From: Oscillospiraceae bacterium
GTDB lineage: Bacteria > Bacillota > Clostridia > Oscillospirales > Oscillospiraceae
DNA length: 64,000 nt
Direction of reading: 5' to 3'
Assembly (NCBI GenBank): GCA_009781695.1
Contig: WQVH01000001.1
Coordinates: 55,277-119,276, forward strand
Below the pieces are notes generated by a model, which made no database searches, was not told the DNA's origin, and saw only the letters and a list, made by a program, of their open reading frames with translations. Position 1 is the first letter of the stretch. Every line of letters starts with the position of its first letter. The translations under genes were made by a program, and so were the position numbers. Of this stretch, positions 57,750 to 64,000 are shown one piece after another.

Positions 57750-60449
57750 ATGGCTGAAAAAGTAACGCATAGTATCGTCGTTGGTGGTGCAATTGCAATC
57801 CATACGCAAGACGGCGTAATCAGGCGTGTCAGACCGATCGTTTTGGACAATAACGACCCCAAAGGTTGGGTGATTAAGGCTCGCTCAAAAGTGGGCGGTC
57901 CTCAAGATGCGGAATATACTCCCAACAGAAAGGTGCAACCCGCATTTATCGCATTGACTGAAAAAAATAGAGCATATGCTTATGACCGTATTCGTTATCC
58001 GATGATTCGTGAGGACTTCGTAGAGACTCCGGACGGTAAAAACCGCAACACTGAAAATCGCGGTATTTCCGGATATCGTCGTGCATCATGGGATGAAGCG
58101 TTGGATCTCGTTGTACGCGAAATTAAGCGTATTCAGACTCAATATGGTCCGGAAGCAATAACTGCTATGACATCATCTCATCACTCGTGGGGTAATGTAG
58201 GTTATAAAATCTCGACATTTGCCAGGTTTTTCCGTATGCTCGGTTACACCGAAGTCAAAGATAATCCCGACTCATGGGAAGGATTTACATGGGGCGCACC
58301 GCATACTTATGGTTATTATTGGCGTTTGGGTTGCCCGGAAACATTTGATCTTCTGGAAGATGGCCTCCAAAATGTTGAAACAATGATCATGTGGTCGCAC
58401 GACCCCGACACAACTCATGGCGGCTATGCCGGTAATGAGTCTGTCATGTGGCGTCATTGGCTCGATGATATGGGCGTCCAATTTATCTATATTGACCCAT
58501 ATAACAACTTCTCCTCAATCAAACAAGCTGACAAATGGATCGCTCCACGTCCGGGTACAGATGCTGCCCTCGCGGAAGCGATTGCTCATGTTTGGGTAAC
58601 AGAAGGTCTTTATGACAAAGAATATATTGCAAAACATGCACACAGATTCGAAGAGTGGTGTGACTATATTCTGGGTAAAGGCACAGACAAGCTTGCGAAA
58701 ACACCTAAGTGGGCAGAGATTGAAACAGGTATCCCTGCTGCCGATATCAAAGCGCTGGCTCGCCGTTGGGCAACCACCAAAACCATGGGCGGTTCCGGTA
58801 TGCGTGCAGGTTTCGGCGGTGTTTGCCGTACAGTAAATGGTACAGAGTTTGCACGTACCATGGTGCTGCTCTTTGCCATGCAAGGTATGGGTAAGCCCGG
58901 TCAGAACATGTGGGGCGGCAATACAGGTGCACCAATGGATTATGACTTCTGGTTCGGTGGATACTCAGACCCGCTGGCGATGATCTGGAATGAGCCGATC
59001 GCTGACAATGTAGCGGTAAACCCTGTTATGCAAAAGCTATACAGACCCAATCTGCCTGATGCGATTCTCGACGGTCACTATGAGTGGTATGGCGAGGGCT
59101 TCTGCGGACAGGGTATTGACCAAGAGTTTACACAAAATGTATATCCGGCTCCCGGCTGTTCAAAAGTACATATGTTCTGGCGTTATGGCGGTACATTTAT
59201 GGGTACGATGTTGGATACCAATAAGTGGGTCAGAATGTACAAGAGTCCCGAACTGGAGTTTGTAGTAAACCAAGATATCCATTTCCATGGTGAAGCACGT
59301 ATGTCTGACGTGGTGCTTCCTGCGTGTACAAATCTCGAAAGAGTGGATATCGGCGAACTGTGCAGCTCCGGTAATGGCGGTTATCAGTCCCATTCACAAA
59401 CCGGTTGCTCATGGCAAGTTGTTGTATTCCAAGATAAGGCAATCGAGCCGCTGTGGGATTCACAATCCGACTATTGGATATTTGCAGAAACAGCGAAGAG
59501 ACTGGGCTGGGGCGAGAAGTTCACAGAAGGCCGTACAGAACTTGATTGGTGTAAGCGTTATTGGGAAAAATCCGATCTTTGTGAAAGAATCTCTTGGGAA
59601 GATTTCATGAAGAAAGGTTATTATATCCCACCCGTGCCGGAAGATCGTGTACGCCGCTATGGTTTCCGCTGGTTTGCAGAAGAATTCCCCTGTGATACAC
59701 CAAACCACAAACCTTTCCAAGAGGAAGGCAAACTGGGTACATTTACAGGCAAGTGGGAGTTCGTTTCAGAAAGTCTGCAATATTGGGCACCGCATGATGA
59801 AGTGAGAACCCCGATTGCTACATACAAGCACTCATGGGAAGGCCATCATGCAATCAAAGCAAAGAAATACCCGCTTCAACTGATCTCTCCGCACCCAAGA
59901 TTTGACTATCATACCCAACATAACAGTTCAACGCCTTGGTTCTGGGAAATCCCTGAAAACAGAGTATATATCAACGGTAACCCATATCTTGTGGCGCGCC
60001 TGCATCCGAAGAAAGCCGAAGAGCGGGGCATCAAAGACGGAGACATCATTGAACTCTACAATGAGCGCGGCTCAGTTTTGTGCGTGGCTGTAATTTCATA
60101 CCGCTGCGAGGAAAACACGGTTCATGCTTATGGCTCATCAGGTATTTACAACCCTGTAACACCGGGTGAAGAGTCCATGGATATCGGTGGTTGCGTCAAC
60201 ATTCTGACTCCGGGCAGACTGATAGGCGACTATGTACCCGGTATGGCACCGAACTCAACACTTCTTGAAGTACGCAAATGGGAGGATGAACTTCCGAGCG
60301 GTCAATTCTTCGAAGATAAACTCGATAAGGTCGCAAAAGAAGGTGATCCGAATGCGGAAACATGCATAGAGATCATTGAAGGGCATGGTTTTGAAAAAAT
60401 CCAAGAAAAAGTTCGGAAGAATTATTTGAAGAAGGGAGCCGCAGTGTAA
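57750..60449 (+). CDS. athL: Pyrogallol-phloroglucinol transhydroxylase-type molybdoenzyme, large subunit
   Basis: The 899 residues form a bis-MGD molybdenum (DMSO-reductase family) subunit without an N-terminal Fe-S motif. Transhydroxylase of Pelobacter acidigallici converts pyrogallol to phloroglucinol with 1,2,3,5-tetrahydroxybenzene as cosubstrate; its proposed active-site residues are His144, Asp174, Trp176 and Tyr404. Here His144, Asp174 and Trp176 occur at the same numbers (TSSHHSWG; NPDSWEG), and Tyr405 in WFGGYSD fits Tyr404 after one gap. The large and small subunits overlap by one base (TAATG). Related enzymes such as resorcinol hydroxylase are alternatives within the same subfamily. 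Confidence 0.9.
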   Translation: MAEKVTHSIVVGGAIAIHTQDGVIRRVRPIVLDNNDPKGWVIKARSKVGGPQDAEYTPNRKVQPAFIALTEKNRAYAYDRIRYPMIREDFVETPDGKNRNTENRGISGYRRASWDEALDLVVREIKRIQTQYGPEAITAMTSSHHSWGNVGYKISTFARFFRMLGYTEVKDNPDSWEGFTWGAPHTYGYYWRLGCPETFDLLEDGLQNVETMIMWSHDPDTTHGGYAGNESVMWRHWLDDMGVQFIYIDPYNNFSSIKQADKWIAPRPGTDAALAEAIAHVWVTEGLYDKEYIAKHAHRFEEWCDYILGKGTDKLAKTPKWAEIETGIPAADIKALARRWATTKTMGGSGMRAGFGGVCRTVNGTEFARTMVLLFAMQGMGKPGQNMWGGNTGAPMDYDFWFGGYSDPLAMIWNEPIADNVAVNPVMQKLYRPNLPDAILDGHYEWYGEGFCGQGIDQEFTQNVYPAPGCSKVHMFWRYGGTFMGTMLDTNKWVRMYKSPELEFVVNQDIHFHGEARMSDVVLPACTNLERVDIGELCSSGNGGYQSHSQTGCSWQVVVFQDKAIEPLWDSQSDYWIFAETAKRLGWGEKFTEGRTELDWCKRYWEKSDLCERISWEDFMKKGYYIPPVPEDRVRRYGFRWFAEEFPCDTPNHKPFQEEGKLGTFTGKWEFVSESLQYWAPHDEVRTPIATYKHSWEGHHAIKAKKYPLQLISPHPRFDYHTQHNSSTPWFWEIPENRVYINGNPYLVARLHPKKAEERGIKDGDIIELYNERGSVLCVAVISYRCEENTVHAYGSSGIYNPVTPGEESMDIGGCVNILTPGRLIGDYVPGMAPNSTLLEVRKWEDELPSGQFFEDKLDKVAKEGDPNAETCIEIIEGHGFEKIQEKVRKNYLKKGAAV

Positions 60450-61318
60450 TGAGATTAGGTATTGCAGTTAATTCACAAAGATGCATGGGCTGCTGGTGTT
60501 GTTTCACGGCATGTAAAGATGAACATTGCGGATTTGCATCCAAGCTTTCCGCTGCCCAGCCTATGATGGGGCAAAAATGGATTGATGTCCGTGAGTGGGA
60601 GCGCGGCGATAGTTCCAGACATGTTAAGTCAGCATCCGTTCCGACACTCTGCGCCCATTGTAAAGACCCTGCTTGTCTCAAGGCGGGTAAGGATGGTGCG
60701 GTATATAAGAGGGATGATGGTCTGGTAATCATTGATCCTGAGAAGTCAAAAGGACAAAAAGCGATTGTTGATGCGTGTCCGATCAAAGTAGTCTTTTGGA
60801 ACGAAGAACTCGAAATTCCGCAAAAATGTACGGGCTGTGCCGAGCTGCTTGACGATCCGGAATATCTGGCATATCTGGGTGATCCGGCGCTGAAGCAACC
60901 GCGTTGCGTAGAAGCTTGCCCGAACCAAGCGCTATTTTTCGGTGATCTTGATGATCCGAACAGTGATATTGCCAAGATCGTTGCCTCTGAGCGTGCGACA
61001 CAACTTGAGCCGCTTGCCGGTCAAGAGTCTGTTGTAAAATGGCTCAATGTGCCGACGATATTCCTGGCCGGTACAGTGTATCAGCCAAAGGAGCTTGATG
61101 AAGTGCTTATCGGCGCAAAAGTTAAGCTAAAATGCAAGGAAACAGGCGAATCTTGGGAAACTGAGACGAATTATTTCGGTGATTGGGAAGTGGAATGGCT
61201 GCCCAAGAACAAGACTATTGATATCGTGATCGAAGCCGATGGTTATAAAGCTGCGTCCTACACAGCCAAAACAGATGCTGATCACTATGTGGACACGACA
61301 TACATGGTAAGGGATTAG
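60449..61318 (+). CDS. athS: Transhydroxylase-type small subunit with three Fe-S clusters and a C-terminal Ig-like domain
   Basis: The 289 residues give DmsB-type clusters: Cys12, 15, 18, 22; Cys68, 71, 76, 110; and Cys127, 130, 153, 157, which is twelve ligands for three [4Fe-4S] clusters. The DmsB fold here lacks the fourth cluster motif typical of other family members. Residues about 205-289 form a separate beta domain (FLAGTVYQPKELDEVLIGAKVKLKC...), a transthyretin/Ig-like carbohydrate-type domain found in the Pelobacter small subunit. Length (274 there, 289 here) and domain order match. It passes electrons to or from the Mo site. Confidence 0.9.
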   Translation: MRLGIAVNSQRCMGCWCCFTACKDEHCGFASKLSAAQPMMGQKWIDVREWERGDSSRHVKSASVPTLCAHCKDPACLKAGKDGAVYKRDDGLVIIDPEKSKGQKAIVDACPIKVVFWNEELEIPQKCTGCAELLDDPEYLAYLGDPALKQPRCVEACPNQALFFGDLDDPNSDIAKIVASERATQLEPLAGQESVVKWLNVPTIFLAGTVYQPKELDEVLIGAKVKLKCKETGESWETETNYFGDWEVEWLPKNKTIDIVIEADGYKAASYTAKTDADHYVDTTYMVRD

Positions 61319-61345
61319 TTAATATTTTATTACTGTTTACGGCAG

Positions 61346-61365
61346 GGCGGGGGCTTGCCCCCGCC
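61346..61365 (+). promoter_or_regulatory. Strong GC hairpin between athS and the thiolase gene
   Basis: GGCGGGGGC-TT-GCCCCCGCC forms a perfect 9-bp stem with no T-run after it. It is more likely an RNA-stability or attenuation element than a terminator, lying 28 bp after the small subunit gene. Confidence 0.6.
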
Positions 61366-61396
61366 GCTTGCCTACTAAACATAAAGGGAGAAGCAT

Positions 61397-62590
61397 ATGC
61401 GTGATGTAGTAATAGTAGAAGCATGCCGCACTGCTGTAGGCTCTTTTGGCGGGACGATTAAAGACGTCATGCCTGAAGAACTGGCACGTGTTGTCATACA
61501 AGGGATACTAGACAGAAGCGGCATCAAACCCAGCGAAATAAACGAAGTGGTTATGGGTCACTGCCGTCAGTCATCCGATAATCCGAATATAGCGCGTATC
61601 GCAGCGCTGCGTTGCGAGATACCGGAAGCAGTGCCTGCATACACGGTGATGAGACAATGTGCCTCTGCAATGTCAGCGGTTGTCACGGCTGTTCAAAGTG
61701 TACAGGTTGGCGATAATGATGTAGTCATAGCCGGTGGAACAGAGAGCATGTCATCAGCTAATTTCTATCTGAGAAATCCGCGTTTTGGTCTGGGCACAGG
61801 TAATGTCACGCTTTTTGATGCAGTGACAGAAGGCCAGTTCCAGTCACAGCCGCAAGAGACCTATGGTGTGTTTAACATGGGTGTAACGGCAGACAATGTT
61901 GCCGCACAGCTCGGTATCACACGTGAAGATTCGGACAAATTTGCACTGCAAAGTCAGCAGCGTGCAGCTAAAGCCATCGCTGAAGGGAAGTTTAAAGACG
62001 AGATCGTACCTGTGATTATCCCTCAGCGCAAGGGTGATCCGGTTGTCTTTGACGCAGATGAGTATCCGAGAAACACAACACTAGAGAAACTCGCCAAGCT
62101 GCCGCCTGCATTTGGTAAAGAGGGCGTAACTACTGCCGGAAACGCATGCGGACGCAACGATGGTGCATCGGCTGTTTTGATCATGACACCGGAAAAAGCA
62201 AAAGCGCTCGGACTGACACCGCTGGCCAGATTTGTCAGCTATGCAACCACAGGACTTGACCCGCGTGTTATGGGGCTCGGCCCGGTTGAAGCGACTAAGA
62301 GAGCCTTGCAAAGAGCCAATCTGACCTTAGAGCAAATTGAATTAGCCGAACTGAACGAAGCATTTGCAGCTCAAGCGATAGGCTGTGTGCGTGAGCTGGG
62401 TATCAGTGAAGAAATCACCAATGTAAACGGCGGAGCAATAGCGCTCGGTCATCCGGTCGGTTCGTCCGGCTGTCGTTTGATTGTATCGCTACTGTACGAA
62501 ATGCGCCGCAGAAAGAATAAATACGGCCTTGCATCACTCTGCATCGCAGGTGGTATGGGGCAAGCCACAATTATTGAGGCGCTGTATTAA
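61397..62590 (+). CDS. Acetyl-CoA C-acyltransferase (thiolase)
   Basis: The 397 residues are a full-length thiolase. The nucleophile is Cys88 in MRQCASAM, the second Cys382 in CIAGGMGQA and the His352 in ALGHPVGSSG; Asn320 in NEAFAAQ completes the oxyanion site. Where most thiolases have GNASG it has GNACG (Cys251). The set allows cleavage of 3-oxoacyl-CoA with CoA or acetyl-CoA condensation. In the trihydroxybenzene pathway the last steps produce a 3,5-dioxohexanoyl-CoA that a thiolase splits, so the operon position is telling. The actual substrate is inferred. Confidence 0.9.
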   Translation: MRDVVIVEACRTAVGSFGGTIKDVMPEELARVVIQGILDRSGIKPSEINEVVMGHCRQSSDNPNIARIAALRCEIPEAVPAYTVMRQCASAMSAVVTAVQSVQVGDNDVVIAGGTESMSSANFYLRNPRFGLGTGNVTLFDAVTEGQFQSQPQETYGVFNMGVTADNVAAQLGITREDSDKFALQSQQRAAKAIAEGKFKDEIVPVIIPQRKGDPVVFDADEYPRNTTLEKLAKLPPAFGKEGVTTAGNACGRNDGASAVLIMTPEKAKALGLTPLARFVSYATTGLDPRVMGLGPVEATKRALQRANLTLEQIELAELNEAFAAQAIGCVRELGISEEITNVNGGAIALGHPVGSSGCRLIVSLLYEMRRRKNKYGLASLCIAGGMGQATIIEALY

Positions 62591-62626
62591 TTTACAACAA
62601 AATCTATAAATAAGGAGCAATGAGTA

Positions 62627-63412
62627 ATGAATCTTTTTGATCTCAAAGGAAAAAGCGCTGTCGTCGTCGGCGGCGCCGGTGGACTGGGTAAAGTCATAGC
62701 GAAAGGCCTCCGTGATGCCGGTGCGAAAATACTTCTGGCAGACCTCACGGAAGAGCCGTTGAAAGCTGCTGCGGCAGAGCTCGGTGCGGATGTAGAATGG
62801 TTTGTGGGTAATGCAGCGGTAGAAGGGGATGTCGAAGCGCTTGTTGCAGCAGCAGAAAAGAAGCTCGGCAAAGTAACGATTCTCGTCAATGCCCAAGGCT
62901 TTAACAAAAAGCAAGATGCACTGGATATAGATGTTGATATGTTCCGTCAAATGCTTGATGCCAATATCACAGGTTTCATGCTCACGGCGAAGCACTTTGG
63001 CCGTCATTTCAAAGCCAATGGATATGGTAAAATCATTAATCTGTCCAGTGTGCGCGGCAAGATTGCTACTCAAGGCCCCGGCAATTCGGGTTACTGCGCC
63101 ACAAAAGGTGCGGTGGATATGCTGACAAAACAATTGGCATCAGAATACGGTCAGTTCGGCGTGACAGTCAACGCAATTGGTCCGAACATCACTATGACAC
63201 CGCCGATGCTGGCGATCTTTGAGATGCGTGCGAAGGCCGCAGGCATAACTGTAGATGAGTATCTTGTACAGCAGGGGAATGCTATTCCTATGCGCAGAAT
63301 GGGTCAGCCGGAAGATCTTGTGGGTACTGCAGTTTTCCTTGCAGCTCCGGCATCTGATTTCATGACGGGCAATATACTTTATCCTGATGGTGGACTCACT
63401 GCTATCGGTTAG
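62627..63412 (+). CDS. Short-chain dehydrogenase/reductase (SDR)
   Basis: The 261-residue SDR has the nucleotide loop VVGGAGGLGKV (residues 13-23), Asp39 at the end of strand 2 (LLADL), the structural motif VNAQG (88-91) and the catalytic set Asn113, Ser141, Tyr156 and Lys160 (GYCATK). Asp39 usually means NAD(H) rather than NADP(H). In phloroglucinol degradation SDRs act as phloroglucinol reductase (NADPH) and as 3-hydroxy-5-oxohexanoate dehydrogenase; the coenzyme hint favours the second. It lies 36 bp after the thiolase gene. Confidence 0.85.
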   Translation: MNLFDLKGKSAVVVGGAGGLGKVIAKGLRDAGAKILLADLTEEPLKAAAAELGADVEWFVGNAAVEGDVEALVAAAEKKLGKVTILVNAQGFNKKQDALDIDVDMFRQMLDANITGFMLTAKHFGRHFKANGYGKIINLSSVRGKIATQGPGNSGYCATKGAVDMLTKQLASEYGQFGVTVNAIGPNITMTPPMLAIFEMRAKAAGITVDEYLVQQGNAIPMRRMGQPEDLVGTAVFLAAPASDFMTGNILYPDGGLTAIG

Positions 63413-63442
63413 ACGGCCTGTGAGACAATACGTATAAATATT

Positions 63443-63467
63443 GCGGGCTGCCCGGTGTGCAGCCCGC
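63443..63467 (+). promoter_or_regulatory. Hairpin between the SDR and CMD-like genes
   Basis: GCGGGCTGC (63443-63451) and GCAGCCCGC (63459-63467) form a perfect 9-bp stem with a 7-base loop. AAATAT and ATATTT can extend it. It lies within the operon and has no T-run. Confidence 0.55.
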
Positions 63468-63502
63468 ACAGATATTTGAAATATTTAAGGAGTGATCAAC
63501 TC

Positions 63503-63814
63503 ATGGCAGAAAAACATTTTTTTGAACTCTTAAAAGAAGAGACACCTAATATCCAAAAGGCATTTTTTGATTATGTTGGAACCATCCAAAAAGACTGCGG
63601 ATTGGATGAAAAAACATTCCAACTGGTATACATTGGGATTCAGTCCTCAAATGGTCAAGTCGCTTCTGTTGCAGCTCATGCAGGCATGGCTAAAAAGGCC
63701 GGTGCTACTCGTGATGAGGTGCGTGGCGCTGTTTTGGTCTCAATGATCTCAAGCGGTGTTACCGGCATTACAGAATGTCTGGCCGGTGCACTCAATGCAT
63801 ATGATCATGCGTAG
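63503..63814 (+). CDS. Carboxymuconolactone-decarboxylase-like (AhpD-fold) protein without the CxxC motif
   Basis: ATG 63503 follows AAGGAGTG. The 103 residues are helical and match the small CMD/AhpD fold: QKDCGLDEKTFQLVYIGIQSSNG, then VASVAAHAGMAKKAGATRDEVRGAVLVS. The position of the usual CxxCxxxH redox pair reads ASVAAH, so His is kept but both Cys are lost and AhpD-type peroxidase activity is excluded. A decarboxylase or lactone-type role, as in CMD proper, is possible. It ends the visible operon. Confidence 0.75.
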   Translation: MAEKHFFELLKEETPNIQKAFFDYVGTIQKDCGLDEKTFQLVYIGIQSSNGQVASVAAHAGMAKKAGATRDEVRGAVLVSMISSGVTGITECLAGALNAYDHA

Positions 63815-63842
63815 CACGATATAGTGTATTACTGCAATCAAT

Positions 63843-63885
63843 CAATTAAGCTCCTTCTACTTTTGAGGGAGCTTAATTGTTACAC
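63843..63885 (+). terminator. Terminator after the transhydroxylase operon
   Basis: CAATTAAGCTCC (63843-63854) and GGAGCTTAATTG (63868-63879) form a perfect 12-bp stem; the following bases are only weakly T-rich. It directly abuts repeat copy 2. Confidence 0.6.
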
Positions 63886-63907
63886 TTCACTGGGTATCTG
63901 AAAACAC
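63879..63907 (+). repeat. Dispersed repeat, copy 2
   Basis: It begins GTTACACTTCACTGGGTATCTG and ends ACAC, matching 5037-5063 on the other strand with one base change and a 2-base insertion. The first 20 bases also resemble the inverted repeat of the element at 56961. The window ends before a partner end can be seen. Confidence 0.6.
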
Positions 63908-64000
63908 AGGTTGGGCCTACCGGGGCATAAACGATTGCCCCGCCGCCGAGCGGAACAGCGCACTGGCGTGCTTGTTTAGGCGCGCTTTGCGCACAGCCAA
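63908..64000. other. Window end without a gene
   Basis: GC-rich sequence with small hairpins (GGGGC-GCCCC near 63922, GCGCGC-GCGC near 63980). No open frame or promoter is visible. It may be the inside of a repeat element that continues beyond the window. Confidence 0.4.

Noticed and set aside
57750..61318. Formate dehydrogenase or DMSO reductase
   Set aside because: The large subunit lacks the N-terminal Fe-S motif of formate dehydrogenase, the small subunit has three clusters and an Ig-like tail, and His144/Asp174/Trp176 match transhydroxylase.
63843..63907. Complete second MITE at the window end
   Set aside because: Only one end resembles the inverted repeat. The other end would lie outside the window, so it cannot be claimed.

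Overview
The window is a chromosomal stretch from a strictly anaerobic Gram-positive bacterium of the Bacillota, most likely class Clostridia. The evidence is Shine-Dalgarno-led genes, sortase-anchored pilins, three [FeFe]-hydrogenase-type proteins, NuoE/NuoF-type flavin complexes, a T-box leader, a yybP-ykoY (Mn) riboswitch, an LCP cell-wall protein, and no oxygen-dependent enzymes. The genus cannot be fixed from the sequence alone.

Layout. 1-4.1 kb: sortase-dependent pilus locus with two FctA-like pilins and two class B sortases. 4.1-5.0 kb: Mn riboswitch and mntP. 5.1-12.6 kb: a ribose-type ABC importer (minus strand) divergent from a URO-D-like protein and an FAD oxidoreductase. 12.7-20.3 kb: housekeeping genes (tRNA-Arg, a DUF3810-like protein, a type II pantothenate kinase, RuvX, a Ca2+-type P-ATPase, a dCMP-deaminase-like protein, TcdA). 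20.3-37.0 kb: a dense hydrogen/NAD(P)H island. On the minus strand it holds a sensory hydrogenase with a PAS domain, a SpoIIE-type phosphatase, a first NuoE-NuoF-HydA operon with a small Fe-S protein, and a second NuoE-NuoF-HydA operon. Divergent on the plus strand is a NuoE-NuoF-NfnB-like set that matches the Sporomusa-type Nfn (Stn) transhydrogenase. 37.0-38.9 kb: a T-box leader (candidate Tyr specifier) in front of a tyrosine phenol-lyase/tryptophanase-like enzyme. 39-56.9 kb: LCP protein, heterodimeric ABC exporter with two HlyD-like adaptors, an ACT protein, a DUF5674 pair, aldo/keto reductase, CCA-adding enzyme, a stalk-domain surface protein, MscS, an AAA-ATPase that looks acquired, DUF975 and MFS proteins. 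56.9-64 kb: a MITE-like element, then an operon with both subunits of a pyrogallol-phloroglucinol transhydroxylase-type molybdenum enzyme, a thiolase, an SDR dehydrogenase and a cysteine-less CMD-like protein.

How it may fit together (inference). The last operon looks like part of anaerobic trihydroxybenzene breakdown, which needs reductant to dearomatise phloroglucinol and a thiolase to finish the chain. The hydrogenases could exchange electrons among H2, NAD(H) and ferredoxin, and the Stn-like complex could supply NADPH. The sensory hydrogenase and phosphatase at the head of the hydrogenase operon, and a perfect palindrome on the divergent Stn promoter, suggest that expression follows H2 or redox state. 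The most notable observations are this divergon, the fused versus split Fe-S domain in the two hydrogenase operons, the T-box on a lyase that lacks a usually conserved Arg, the transhydroxylase operon with an unrecognised 155-residue leader protein, and a 185-bp MITE-like element with an 8-bp target duplication.
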